Below, piece after piece: positions 1 through 11,051 of a stretch of 64,000 nucleotides of DNA. The notes under the pieces are model-generated. The model did not search any database. It was not told the origin of the DNA and worked only from the letters and a program-made list of their open reading frames with translations. The stretch lies in NCBI GenBank assembly GCA_033220425.1, contig CM065649.1, positions 3,100,001 through 3,164,000 on the forward strand, read 5' to 3'. The position numbers and the translations under genes are program-made. Positions within the stretch are counted from its first letter, which is position 1. The number at the start of each line of letters is the position of its first letter. The DNA comes from Lepraria neglecta (Eukaryota; Ascomycota; Lecanoromycetes; Lecanorales; Stereocaulaceae).

Positions 1-1237
1 AGACTCCAAGAAACCTTTGCCCAACAGGTCGTCAGTTGATACTGTACAGCGCCGCAGTAGGTGGGTGAGACGGGTCCCACTCCATTGCTCGATCTGCCTT
101 TAGGCAACGCGATGCGGAACCCAGCTTGAAATTCACTTATTCCCATTTCCTCGAGACGGCGACGTGCATCATTCACCTTAATTCTAAGGGTTATCAGCAG
201 CGCTCCCAAGGCAAGTCGTGCGGAGGCTCCGCCATCGACTGTCCAGATCTGGCCGGGTAAGAGATACCCATGCTGTACGCCATTCAGCACAGCCATATAT
301 GTCAAAAAGGCCTCCAGGTAGTCTCCTCCTCGAACAAGATCATCTCCTCGCTCTTCGATAGCGGTCGCCATGTCGATCAACACGTGGGCATCGATGTGTG
401 GGGCGGAATCGCTTGCAATGATGTCGTTCATGTATTCGATATCCACTGAGCCAGTAATGATAGCACTTGCCATGCTATGTAGCCGACGGAAGGGCTCCAA
501 GAGCGTTTGTAATCTTGTTGCATCCGAGATTGACGCTTGGCTCATATCGCTGGCTCCGCTATCGAGCGGGCCGAGCACATCGATTTCAAGATGGCATTCG
601 GTCAGCAAAGGAATCCCCGCTCCTGTGGTAGTAAGTTGATGATGAGGAGTGCTCGAACAAGTTGAGACAGGTCTTCGCAGGCGACGATGAAATGGCTGGG
701 TTCGTCCCATTCAGAAAGGCGTGGTTCTTTGCGGAAGATTGTATTGTAATAGCGAAAGTCAAGTTCGATCGCCAGAGAATGGCTCTTGAATGCTTTCGCT
801 TCTTCGTCCCTCATGATTACGACGGATTCTGCGAACACCCGTCATTGCTCGCATGTGATTAAATTGCTCGTGACCGACATGAGAAGGTTCTGTTGACAGA
901 GGATTTACTCGGCTTCTTGCTTGATCTGTGGGGTCACTTCCAGTATCGCTGTTTGGAGGTTGGCTGATATAGTAGGGTGCTGCAAATTGTGCAATCAGCA
1001 CATCGACGAATGCAGCCATAATGAGCTCCATTGACTTACCCATGGATTACTGCTGTCTTCGATCTTTATATGTTTGGTGGACAACAGATAGGTATAGATC
1101 ATGTTCCTGAGCTCAGCAGGAAGGTCCATGAATCGAAAGGGCTGGCTGGGTTCTGGGTGCGTCGTTGAAGCGTGCAGCGGGGATGCAGATGACGGGGGAC
1201 CCGATGGAAGCTGACCGATCGGTAGCTGAGACATCAT
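1..1237 (-). pseudogene. Broken 2EXR/F-box-like gene, runs off the left edge
   Basis: Exon 1 is 1237..1040 (66 codons). It carries FMDLPAELRNMIYTYLL, the N-terminal signature of fungal 2EXR/F-box-like proteins. The intron 1039..980 has GTAAGT, a CTGAT branch site and TTTGCAG. Exon 2 starts at 979 and reads HPTISANLQTAILEV and so on in one frame, but with TAA at 907-905 and TGA at 844-842. Reading continues well (RYYNTIFRKEP, LSQLVRALLIIN) to about 635, where the frame shifts by one base. It is then open to base 1 (LTECHLEIDVLGPLD, LEPFRRLHSMASAI). Both stops could be single C-to-T changes (CAA to TAA, CGA to TGA). An intron from a GTAAAT donor at 908 is possible, but its good acceptor leaves the wrong frame. 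The function of this family is unknown. The C-terminus lies outside the window. Confidence 0.7.
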
Positions 1238-1751
1238 GGTGATGGGCGGCAGGTCGGTTTCACTGAAGTCTACCTTTGAACGAGTGTACTAATAGTGTGA
1301 TGATATAAAAGACTGAACGAAGTGCTAATTATATGGCAGCGTAAGCCGGCTAAGCGAAAGTGCTAAGCATGCGAGGCAGTAAAGAGACTGAACGAAAGTG
1401 CTAAGTATGAGATGGTGTGAAGAGAACTGGATGTAAAGAAGAATAATATTTGTATAAAAATTAGCGCGTCAGTAGGCAGACGCCGGTAAAGTTGCAAAGG
1501 AAAGGAACCTTCATCGCCTGCTTTATCTACATCATCTCAAGACGAGAAGGATGTCTCATGTAAGCAATTTCGGGCAGGAAGTCAGCAATAAGATTTTCAT
1601 AAGGTCATTATTAGTGAACGAAGATACACCACCCAATGCGAAGGAATAGAAGTCCAGGCTATGCAGTCGTTACACATCTACTTATCCCAACCCAAGAAGA
1701 ACTTCCCAGACCACAGAGCGACCAATACCAAATCTGGACTCCCTTCCTGGT
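1238..1751. other. Intergenic, no gene seen
   Basis: No convincing coding frame. A short imperfect direct repeat (gactgaacgaa(a)gtgctaa) occurs near 1312 and 1388. The stretch holds the promoter side of the left-edge gene and the 3' side of PEP7. Confidence 0.5.
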
Positions 1752-3821
1752 TCATCGAGCAGGCACAATACTTGGCGACTGCGCACCATACGCCCCAGCA
1801 AAGTCCAGCTGTCCCAATTGGCCTTGAATATGATCGACCTCTTTGCTCAGATCTTCCACGTTCTGCGCGAGACTGCTGACTTCATCGAACTTTCTCCGCT
1901 TATTAGCATCTGCAACCTGCTCCTTCACCAAGAACAGCTGCTCCTCAAGCACAATAAGTGTCTCACGCAGCGTCTTCTCCTCGGCCTCCAGAGCAGACAC
2001 AGCACTGCTACTACTCGCTACCGACGCATTGTCAATGTCATTATACTTGATAGACGCCAGTGCAGTCGTAGGCTTCCCATTCGGCGTAGCATGCTTGAGG
2101 ACCTTAGGAAGTGCTTTCAGCGGCAGCATGTGGATCTGCAGGAAACTCGCGCTCCGCTGGTAGATAGCCTTCTGCAATTTCTGCTGCGTGGGTGAGTCTG
2201 TAGGTAGGTCTCGTACTCGACGGGCTGCGGTGTTGTATTGACCAAAGGCATCGACTAGTCTTTTGCGTGTTCTGGATGCCTCTGCAATTTGGGTCTGTGA
2301 GGGGGATTTGTCGGGATCTCTGTATGTTGTGAGTAAGTCGAACTGGAGGAGGTTGGGGTAAGCTCACTGCAAGGTCATGAGTAAGCGCTGGAACTTTGGT
2401 AGCATCAATCGAATGCCTCGTTCGAATTGGATTAGATTTTCGTAGGCTCGTACGTCTGCAGGCTTGTGTGCGAGAGCGGCTTGGAAATCGCTTCTGCTGA
2501 AGACTGTAATTCGGCATTCCTTGCACATCCTAACATCGACTCCGATCTGACCCACAGCTTTCTCTGTTACGTGGTCAGTCGCTGAGTATGTCAGCCGTGA
2601 ATGACAGAAGTGGCTAGGAGTAACATACGAGCTGCAACAGTCAATCCGACTTCTTTGGAGCAATCGGTCAGTGGGTCTCCGCAAACCACTCGACCGCAAA
2701 GCCTGCAATGGTGTCTTCGAAAGGTGTAGTTTGAGAACTCCTGTTGGCAGAATGGGCATCGTTGAACGCTGGCATCATCTTCCCAATCTACGACTGACTG
2801 CTCCAATTGTTTTCTCTGGATCTTGGCGCCGGATAATGGCCAAATAAGACTCCCTGCCGTAGGTGCTTGCTCCGGAGGCGGGTTTGCAAGTAGTTGCGTA
2901 AGCTTCGTAAGCCTTTTCTCCAACCTCGAGACCTCCAGCAGCGTCTTATCAACCGTCTTCCTCCGAAAGTGCTTGAAGTCGACCGTATGATCTCGCTCGA
3001 AGCCACTACGATCGTTATATCCCTCTCTCGACTTATAGCACGTCTCGCAAACTCGACACCAAAGACCCCTAACAGGCTCATGCTGAGCCGACTTCGAAAG
3101 CTTCATTTTGTACATGGTATGCTCATCACAGAACAGCCTCCCACATTTCCTGCAGTTAACGCTCCCGTTGTTCGATGTGAGCCTTTTCCCGCAAGCAGGA
3201 TCGGAACAAGCGTCGTTCGGTCCATGCCTTTGCCAGTGTGTTCGGGTGACAACTTCGTCCGGATCTGGGGTAGCTGGCTCAGAGACGGTAGTAGTAGCTG
3301 TTGGATTCGGCGTAGAGGCTCGAGAATTGTCCTCGGAGTCAAAGACGTCAAGGCCTTTGAACTTTTGGTTGAGAACTGCTAGCGGTTGAAAGCGTTTCGC
3401 CTTGACCATTTGTGTCTTGAACCAATCCTTGGCTTCATTTTGCTTGACCTCCTCCAAGTTCTTGTGGGTGTCGTCTAGGTGTCTGTTCAACTGCAGCAGC
3501 GTGACCTAGTCATGGATTAGCAAGCTGGCTCATGAATTCTTTGAATGTCCCCACCATCTCCTCGTTGCATATTGGGCAAGCGAGCCTCGAGCTCGCTGCC
3601 GCCGCGGCAGCATTATCAGCTTCACTTTGCTCCAACGAGATCCTCGAGCCAAGATCCTGTGCGTCGCTGGAAGGCTGAGACGTCGAGGCAGATGAGCTGA
3701 CGGAGAGGGTACTTCCAGACGGTGATAGTAGGCTGGAGTTCCTAGCTGGATACGTTGGCGCTGGTGCAAGGTTCCGCCCGCTTCCAAGCACTCGTCCTCC
3801 CCCAAGCTTCCGAGCAGACAT
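1752..3821 (-). CDS. PEP7: PEP7/Vac1-type FYVE protein, vacuolar segregation
   Basis: Four exons: 3821..3555, 3505..2629, 2563..2368 and 2319..1752. These total 1908 nt (635 aa) and all phases close. The intron 1 junction restores a C2H2 finger (CPICNEEM then VTLLQLNRHLDDTH). Two FYVE-type Cys clusters follow. The first is near residues 170-245 (CRKCGRLFCDEHT). The second (CPFCQQEF, RRHHCRLCGRVVCG, then MCKEC) is split by intron 2. The C-terminus has SRTRKRLVDAF and a coiled coil (residues about 560-620, LEEQLFLVKEQV) like the Rab-binding part of Pep7/rabenosyn. In yeast Pep7/Vac1 binds PI3P and Rab5 (Vps21) and tethers Golgi-derived vesicles to the endosome. The yeast protein is about 515 aa; longer forms are usual in filamentous fungi. 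The gene looks intact and is divergent from MET8. Confidence 0.93.
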
Positions 3822-4010
3822 CTTCCACGGAGAGCTCGAGCCTCATGAGGTCGAATGCTAAGTAGGTCCTCATTCAAGCACACGAATCCCACCGAGAAGA
3901 TGCGGACTCGGTGGGGTCGGAGAAAAGAAACGCCGGTCTCCGATATCTCTGTCAAAAAAAGTGGTGCGAGAAAAAAGCAACAATGCATTCTACCAGAGGC
4001 ATAGTCTACG
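3822..4010. promoter_or_regulatory. Divergent promoter region PEP7/MET8
   Basis: A 189-bp gap separates the two opposing start codons, so it must hold both promoters and both 5' UTRs. No TATA box or known operator was recognised. Confidence 0.5.
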
Positions 4011-4824
4011 ATGTCAGAGGAGTTTCCAGCAATCCAGGGTGGCGGCTCGCTGATCCTCGCCTGGCAAATCCGTAACAAGCGGGTGCTGGTGGTGGGAGGG
4101 GGAGAAGTGAGTCCCTATACACCGCATTGATTCCTAATGACATCCTTCCTAAGCGTTGTTCCAGGTAGCAGCAGGTCGCATCCTCAATGTCTTGAACGCC
4201 GACGCCAAAGTCACCGTCATCTCCCCCCGCTCCGGCCTCAATCCAGAAGTGGTCCATCGAATAGAGAAAGGCCAAGTCACTTACCATGACCGGAAATTCG
4301 AGCCCTCAGACCTCGACAACGTCGACATGGTTCTCACAGCCATCGACGACCCCGCCACCTCCACTGTCATTTGGAAACTCTGCAAAGAGCGGAAAATAGC
4401 AGCAAACATCGCCGACGTCCCACCTGAATGCGATTTCTACTTCGGCAGCGTTCATCGAGATGGGCCGCTACAGATCATGGTATCCACGAATGGCAACGGA
4501 CCGAAGTTAGCCAGTATTGTCAGGAAACAAATTGCTGCGAACTTGCCGGTTGATATTGGAGCTGCGGTGCAGAAGGTTGGAATGCTGAGGAAGAAATTGA
4601 GGAAGGTGGCGCCGGACGTGGAGGAGGGACCGAAGAGGATGGGGTGGATGAGTAGGGTTTGTGAGGAGTGGAGTTTGGAGGAGCTGGTCGAGATGGATGA
4701 GGAGGATATGGATAGGTTACTTGGTTTCTACAAGCCGAATACGGTGCCCACATTTGAGGAGGTGCGGCTGGGAGATGCGGCTGAGGAGTTGGCTTTCGAT
4801 GGGAGCTTTGGGTGGTGGATATGA
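4011..4824 (+). CDS. MET8: Siroheme synthase Met8 (dehydrogenase/ferrochelatase)
   Basis: Two exons, 4011..4106 and 4165..4824, give 251 aa (yeast Met8 is about 274). The intron 4107..4164 (GTGAGT..TTCCAG) falls exactly inside the NAD-binding loop: exon 1 ends LVVGGGE and exon 2 begins VAAGRILNVL, giving the Rossmann motif GGGxVAxxR. NIADVPPECDFYFGS (about residues 124-138) matches the conserved segment that holds the catalytic Asp of Met8. Met8 oxidises precorrin-2 with NAD and inserts iron to make siroheme, the cofactor of sulfite reductase (and of nitrite reductase in fungi that assimilate nitrate). The chosen ATG at 4011 precedes a short N-terminus FPAIQGGGSLILAWQ typical of the family. 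Intact. Confidence 0.93.
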
Positions 4825-5620
4825 GGAGATGTGTATGTTGAGAACGGTGCCCGTTTTGGGCATGGCATGGAGGTGTTCGGGATTGGATTGGACTGGCCTG
4901 CTGAGTTCTTGTGGGATGTAGGGATTTGGATAAACGGATGATGTGGGTCTTGGTCGTCTGGAAATTATGATGATGGACTAATGCCTCGACAGAACTTATG
5001 ACATGTACATGATATTTTGGAATATAAGTACATATTGAGATCGTATGACTTTGCTGTGATGTGGGATAGATGACCTCCATGTTGATTGAAATGAGGCAAT
5101 TGGGTGGACAGTCAGAGAACGCCCGAAGCTCTGAGCTTTGCGTATCCTTCTTCAGGCTGGATAGCTAAATAATGGTGTCAGATGAATTCATTTCAAGGGC
5201 ACTACGGGAGAACTCAGCCCGGTTTGAGCCATGTTCATTCTCCTGGAGCTCATGTTGTCAAAGCTTGGGTTTTAGAAGGGGAAGGGTAGAAGCATGGGCT
5301 GACAAAAAACGTGATCAATGGGTATCGAATACCCTAATCGCAACATTAATAGCAACAACGCACCACAGGTCACAGAACTAAAGGTATACAGATTTACAGG
5401 TCGACATCAGTTCTTAAAGAGGATGGAGCTGAACGAAGTATTAAAGATTGCTAGTAGAGAGCGACTAATGTGAATATATCTTACGAAATTACAAGGTCTT
5501 AAGCAAGTCTCGCATGATTTCTACGCATATATGAGCTATGGCCGCGCAATGAGTCAACACATAACGCTAAGAGCACCTAGGGTCAATCGGCACAACGCCA
5601 GAGGCTATCGAGTTCAAAGG
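4825..5620. other. Intergenic, nothing recognised
   Basis: Only short frames that shadow one another. No domain, tRNA or long repeat was seen. It contains the MET8 3' end. Confidence 0.45.
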
Positions 5621-6832
5621 TCACTCAATTCCATTGATAAGCCTCACTCCTACCACCCTCTCTTCTTTCCCAGATACAGGCCTCTCCATATCATAATCAA
5701 AGACGCAAGTCCCGTTCCTACCACGATCCATGAACCATAGTACCCCCTTGCAATCCAGATCTTTGATATCGAATCTATTCCAGAAGCAGTCCATCATGCA
5801 ACTTCCGAGCATCGCTAAGTGACCCTCTTTGATATTTTCTGGGAAACTTGAGGAACAGGTCAATTTGCACACTAGTTGGTGGCCTGTTTCACTTGGGGGC
5901 GTGCCCTAGTGCTGTGTGAAGCCTCCACGAGTGCACTAGTCTAACGTCGTGTTGGGAGCGTTCGAGCTTGGACTGAAAGTTTGATGCAGCGAGTCGAGAC
6001 AAAACGAGAATGAAAGGTTGTAATCGAAGCACAAGAAGCGGTTGCAGACTGTGGCCGAAAGCGGTGTGTTGGTGGGGCTTCGAGGCCGCTGGGTTATTCC
6101 GCTGACGATTCCAAATGCCGCAAGTTTCAAGAGGAGGCTGAACAGTAAAGCCACCACGCTGCGTGTGAGGAGGCCCAGATTACCTGTTTTGCGCTCAGGC
6201 TCAATGCCTATACGGCAGATCTCACTGGTATTTGCGACGTTTCGGGCCTTCCTCTGGCTCTTCGATACCACGCTCTCCTTCCGCACTGGGACCTTCTGGC
6301 TCCCAGCGACGTCGACATGATCAGGGAATTCGTGCTTTAGTGGCAGTGTCGGACGGGTTGAAGAAGTGTTGAAGGACGGTTGATGAGATACTTCATGGTT
6401 GAAATCTTCGGTGCTGGTCTTCTCCATTGCCTGATATTTCGCATTCCCGCTGCTTCCTAGTGACGTTGCTTTGTTGAAGTCTCGTTTGGTGTTTTTTCTG
6501 GGAGGATCTTGAGCTTTCAGCTCCTCGATGGCATTTCCAGGAGACAGAATAGCGTTTGTGTCGATCCGGTGACCACTCGAAGGCTCAGCCTTGACAGCAA
6601 GCGAGTCCATTGGATTAGTGGGTGTTTGTTGAGGAGAGCCTCTTCGTATCGTCATAACGTACTGGCTGGGAATACTAATCAAACTGACATGTTCATGTTA
6701 GGTTTGAAGTTTCGCTCCGAGACACATTCCGGTGTTGATATTCCCTTGCTTCGGTTCGTATTGTCTCAGCAGCTCTTTCCCCGCTTTCTTTGGGACTGAA
6801 GTGAGTGAATGGATAGTGCTACGCGATGCCAT
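5621..6832 (-). pseudogene. Membrane/Cys-containing protein, tandem copy 1, two TAG codons
   Basis: A probable start exon at 6832 (MASRSTIHSLTSVPKKAGK) joins through a short intron near 6715-6670 to a long single frame running to 5621. The frame has a polar Ser/Lys-rich N-part and one membrane segment near 6190-6120 (VVALLFSLLLKLAAFG). A Cys-bearing outer part follows (ATVCNRFLCFDYNLSF, LVCKLTCSSSFPEN, LDCKGVLWFMDRG, GTCVFDYDMERPV). The frame is broken by TAG at 5938-5936 and 5908-5906, with no frameshift. Copy 2 has Trp at both aligned places (LQWCSHKHG, WQWEAS), so TGG-to-TAG changes fit. The layout suggests a type II membrane or secreted protein, function unknown. An intron spanning both TAGs is an alternative, but the sequence between them aligns with copy 2. 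Confidence 0.6.
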
Positions 6833-6923
6833 GTTAGCCAGCTCTAAATTGCCTGTCAGTCCAGCTTCAAGTACCGCTTCAACTCCAACTGTCTGTCGTA
6901 GGGCCCTATTGCGGAACCGAAAA

Positions 6924-7771
6924 TTAAATGGCCATAAGCTTCGCACCCGCTACTCTCTCCTCCTTCCCAAAGACAGGCCTGTCAACATCATGATCGAATA
7001 CACAAGTTCCACCCTTTCCCTAGTCCATAAACCACAACACACCCTCGCAGTCCATATGCTCAATCACGGATCTATCTTGAATACACTCGTTCAAACATTC
7101 CGTGAGATTCGCTCTGTGACTGGGATTGGAGTCCACCGGATATAACTGCGAGCAAATAATGCGGTATAGCAAAGGCTGACTCGTCCGGTGGTTGGAAGCT
7201 TCCCACTGCCATATGCCATGTTTGTGAGAGCACCATTGTAGATTCAGGCTGCAAGGGGAGCTATTGCCGGCCGAGAGCGAGAATTCGATGTCGAAGCAGG
7301 GGAAGCCGTTACAGACCGTAGAGGGAGCGGTGGTGCTGATGGTGTGTTGAGGAGGTTGGGCAGGCCACTGTACGAAGAGAGCGAAGAAAAGTTATTGGGC
7401 GAAGAGACCGACAAAAACCAGGACACCTCGCATTATTGCACAGCAAGAGCACAACTCCGTAATTTGTTCCCAATCAATAGACTCCGAAGACCGTGATGTC
7501 GTCTTACACTGAAGGTTGGAGTGAGTGAGATCGCTGGAAGTCGTGACATTTTCAACCCCATGCTGCTTCTGTTTTGCCCCCCTTTCTCCTGCGCCCTCGT
7601 GCCTTCTGTGTTTTCGCTTCAGCTTGTTGAGAATTTGCAGCCATCGTGCTCCGAAGGAAGTTCCTTGACTACGAGGGAGGGACTGCTCGGCCGAGTGTGC
7701 ATTTCAGGCGCAGGAGATTTGGTTGTGTGTTGGACTGGCGCTGATGAGGTTTGCGACTTGTTCAGGGTCAT
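6924..7771 (-). pseudogene. Membrane/Cys-containing protein, tandem copy 2, two or more stops
   Basis: A single frame from ATG 7433 to TAA 6924 (169 codons) aligns with the C-half of copy 1: membrane segment (GVLVFVGLFAQ-stop-LFFALFVQW), STVCNGFPCFDIEF, ANLTECLNECIQD, MDCEGVLWFMD-stop-GKGGTCVFDHDVDRPVF. TAA lies at 7394-7392 inside the membrane segment and TAG at 7022-7020 where copy 1 reads MDRG. There is no frameshift over 510 bp. A Ser/Lys/Glu-rich frame beginning at ATG 7771 (MTLNKSQTSSAPVQ), with its own TGA, may be the N-part. Both copies are in the same orientation, so this is a tandem duplication followed by decay of each copy. Confidence 0.6.
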
Positions 7772-8026
7772 GGCTTGTCTGTTGCGAAGCGAGCGTACGC
7801 CGTGGAAAAATCTCGGTGGCTCAATTCAAGATATTAATGCAAATGCCAAACCTTGGAGAGATGCTAGGGGTAAGGCGTATTATTAGGGCACTCCGAGACA
7901 TTTTTTGTGTAGCTAATCCCTTGCTTCAGTCGCCACTTTTCTACGCCGGGCGCTGCTTCACCAAAACCTAAAAAATCAATCTCCCAAATTAGAAGATAAC
8001 AAGGTATTAACTCTAATTGCCATGTT

Positions 8027-10963
8027 TTATGCGTTCTTCAACTCCTGCAGTCTCTCACTAAGGCTTTCATACCCAGCATCATCCTCCCATCCCTCCTTCG
8101 CCCTTGAGATCACCGATCTTAACGCACTGCGAGCCTTAAATTTCCAGTCCTTAGCTACCAATTCTCCCGCGCCCATACCAGATTCGTTGGTTCTTTCCCC
8201 TAAGCTCTCATAGGCGTCAGCGAGTTCAATCGTTGCTTCCAAGACTTCCGACCAAGTTCTCTTTGCGCTTTCAGTGCCAGCACCACTATCCCACCCCGGC
8301 TTGTTCAAAGTGACGCGCCATGCTTTCTCGTAAGCTGACAGAGTAGCGGCTGGATGACGAAGATGCAGGGATAGTTTTGCGGTAAGGAGCCACAAGCGAC
8401 GCGAGGAGGTGATAAGCGGTGTGATTCGTTTCTGTACCAGATCGATGATCATCCTTTCGAGTCCCACTCTTTTGCTTGTTGGCTCTTCGTTACTATCCGC
8501 TGTCTCAGCTGGGTCCCTATCATCCTGGGTTGATTCTGCGGGAGTTGAAGGGGTTATAATGATCAGGTGTGATACTAGAGCTTCAACAATGTCCACATCC
8601 ACGCAACGCTCTCCTTCCGTCTTTCCGAGTAGGTCGATAAGCCGAGTTTGTGCGACAATGATGTCTGCGTATGGTGGAGGTGCAATCTGAACGCCAACGC
8701 TGAGAAGGTTCTGCCAGATTCGGAAGGAATCTCGTTTCAGTGTGGCTGCCCTTTTGAGTGCAACGAAAGCTTCCCGTACATGTCTTTGAGGCTCTACTCC
8801 AGGCCTTTGCTGCACTTTGTCGTCCTCATCGAGCAAGGTACCGTCGCTTGCCCGCTCAAGGTTCTTGTCATTTGTCGTCCCATTGGGGTTGCTTGCCGAG
8901 ACATCGGGTGGCGATTTCAATAGTGCCACCGCCAAATTGCTCCATGACTCGGCATCTTCCCCATCAATCTGCACAGCCCGTCCAAATGCATACACCGCGC
9001 CAACCCAATCTTCGAGTTGTAGTCTAACACAGCCTAATGCAAACCAAATCGGATGATTCTGTGGATTAACTTTCAACGACTTCGCGTAAGCGTCGTCTGC
9101 CTGATCGAGATGGCCTGCTGCCATGTAAAAATTTCCTAATGAGCGCTGGGCACGTGCATAACGGTGGTTTGAGACGGTCCAAGCTCGCTCGTATGCAGTA
9201 GCAGACTTCTCGATGTCACCAAGGATACAGAAAAGGCGAGGGGCATCTGCCGGTAAAGGATCCCGTTCTATCCTGTATTCTCCAACATCAGTATCCTCGT
9301 CATCTTGGAGAAGCTTCGCCGTCGACGTCATGATGACAGGGTTGTATAGCTGACGTCGTATGATCCTGCGGGCTTTGTCCTCTCGATCGTTTGCTGCCCA
9401 GCAAAGAGCGACCTCGGCCCACATCTGCAGACGCTCGTAGATTTCCAGTGCTGTTCGAAGCCCACCAAGGGATACCCAACGGTCTGCAAGTTCAGCTTCG
9501 AGCTTCCATCGAGGTGGAGAGGCAAGCGCGTGGATGTAGCGCAAACGTTCGGAGACTGGGGCTGATTCCGACTGTGTGGGCTGAGGGAGAAACGTCGTTG
9601 AATTGATCCCGCTTGAAGTTTGTTGGGTAGCGGAGCTAGATGAGTCGATGGCAGGAGTAGTCTCAGAAATCACCTGGTCAACCAGCGCTTGCAATTGAAG
9701 CACACCTCGCTCGATCGTCCGGGTCCTGTAACCTTCGATTCGGCTTCGAACCAGCAAAGCTTGCGTGTAGATCTGCCAATTAGAGCTTCCTCCGGACAGC
9801 ACTCGTTCAGCGTAAGGTAAGGTCTCTTCACGAGTCAAGCCATCTGTAGGCGATGTGTTTGTGATGGAAGATGCGGTAGCAAGAAGTATGATGCCATCAA
9901 GTGGCTCTAATTGAGGTTGATTTCCAGGGTCCAGAGACAACAGAGATTCGGGAAGACTGTCATCTGCTTGAGTTCCTCGTGATAAAGTCGTGTCTTTCGT
10001 GAATGCGATGGATTCGAGGAGAGTATCGTCATTTAGATCTAGTGCCTGTGGTTTCGAAGCTGCTGAGTTTCGGGCAGTTGACTTCGGTACGTCTCGACCT
10101 GTATAGAGATCTTCGCTCTGGTGAAAATTTCCACTCTGGTGAATATCTCCATTCTGGTGAGAGGACTTCTGCTGCTGATCTGCACTCTTGGCTAGCACGA
10201 CAAGCTGGCTTAGCTCTTTTTCTTGGTACTGTGTCCGCTTGCCAAGGCGTCCAGTAAGTGCAAAATGGAATGATCTTTCTCGAGCAGCCGCAGTGAGATC
10301 ATCTCTAGCTTTCGCGTCAAAGCCATGATGGATGTGGATAGTAGCTCTCTCGACCAGGAATTCCGCTGGACTGATGATCTCCGAATCCACCCTTTCGCCA
10401 AGTATTCTTTGTTCAAGTAGCAACAGGTCATTGTAAACATTCTGCTGAAGAGTTGGAGAAACCTCGGTAAGTAGCTTTTGATGCCAAAAGTTGACTCTTA
10501 AGCGGGCTAGAATCTGTTCTGTGTTTCGGCCTAGGCTCCGATCATTAAGCAGACATTGTGCTAAGCAGAACAACTCAATGTGAGGGGTGAGTTGATAGAT
10601 AGCATCGCCGTCCACACTAAGGCTCGAGATCAGCTGCTTTCTTATCTTCTCGACAGCGGTCCCTTTCTCGACCTCCTTCGGAAAGATGATGGCTGAATCC
10701 CATGACAAAGTTGGACCTGTAACGTTCGCTTGGAGAAATGCATTGAATGCAGTGATTCCGAGCAGAAAGACCTCTCGACTGGTCTGTGGAGAGCGTGACG
10801 GGTCCTCTGAGAAGATGTCTACGCGTTGAGATATGTACCGAGTCCATTCCCCACTGCAGCTCTCCAAACTTATGGCGTCTATTCGAGGCACTGTATGATC
10901 ATGGCCAAGTATAGCACGGGACAAGGAGCTTTTGGTCACGTCCTGGAGTTCCAGATTGTTCAT
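8027..10963 (-). CDS. EMW1: TPR protein Emw1/TTC27
   Basis: A single exon of 978 aa. The central part (about residues 600-700) contains classic TPR units: ARAQRSLGNFYMAAGHLDQA, HPIWFALGCVRLQLEDW, ESWSNLAVALLKSP. The N-terminal half is helical with family-typical stretches (FCLAQCLLNDRSLGRN, NVYNDLLLLEQRILGER). The length and arrangement match fungal Emw1 and animal TTC27, one conserved orthologue per genome. Yeast EMW1 (YNL313C) is essential and is linked genetically to cell-wall integrity; TTC27 is thought to act with chaperones or in RNA-related assembly (uncertain). Residues about 250-330 are low-complexity (Gln/Ser/His). No lesion was seen. Confidence 0.9.
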   Translation of the reverse strand: MNNLELQDVTKSSLSRAILGHDHTVPRIDAISLESCSGEWTRYISQRVDIFSEDPSRSPQTSREVFLLGITAFNAFLQANVTGPTLSWDSAIIFPKEVEKGTAVEKIRKQLISSLSVDGDAIYQLTPHIELFCLAQCLLNDRSLGRNTEQILARLRVNFWHQKLLTEVSPTLQQNVYNDLLLLEQRILGERVDSEIISPAEFLVERATIHIHHGFDAKARDDLTAAARERSFHFALTGRLGKRTQYQEKELSQLVVLAKSADQQQKSSHQNGDIHQSGNFHQSEDLYTGRDVPKSTARNSAASKPQALDLNDDTLLESIAFTKDTTLSRGTQADDSLPESLLSLDPGNQPQLEPLDGIILLATASSITNTSPTDGLTREETLPYAERVLSGGSSNWQIYTQALLVRSRIEGYRTRTIERGVLQLQALVDQVISETTPAIDSSSSATQQTSSGINSTTFLPQPTQSESAPVSERLRYIHALASPPRWKLEAELADRWVSLGGLRTALEIYERLQMWAEVALCWAANDREDKARRIIRRQLYNPVIMTSTAKLLQDDEDTDVGEYRIERDPLPADAPRLFCILGDIEKSATAYERAWTVSNHRYARAQRSLGNFYMAAGHLDQADDAYAKSLKVNPQNHPIWFALGCVRLQLEDWVGAVYAFGRAVQIDGEDAESWSNLAVALLKSPPDVSASNPNGTTNDKNLERASDGTLLDEDDKVQQRPGVEPQRHVREAFVALKRAATLKRDSFRIWQNLLSVGVQIAPPPYADIIVAQTRLIDLLGKTEGERCVDVDIVEALVSHLIIITPSTPAESTQDDRDPAETADSNEEPTSKRVGLERMIIDLVQKRITPLITSSRRLWLLTAKLSLHLRHPAATLSAYEKAWRVTLNKPGWDSGAGTESAKRTWSEVLEATIELADAYESLGERTNESGMGAGELVAKDWKFKARSALRSVISRAKEGWEDDAGYESLSERLQELKNA

Positions 10964-11051
10964 CTTAGACGCTCCGGCTGCTCCGAAGCTATATTTTGAC
11001 GGTCCTTATTGCTGTTAAATTCGAAAAAATTGACAGCCGAAAAGCTTCAAA
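10964..11051. promoter_or_regulatory. Short divergent promoter EMW1/METTL16-like
   Basis: An 88-bp gap between opposing start codons. Both genes must share promoter elements here or inside each other's 5' part. No motif was recognised. Confidence 0.45.
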
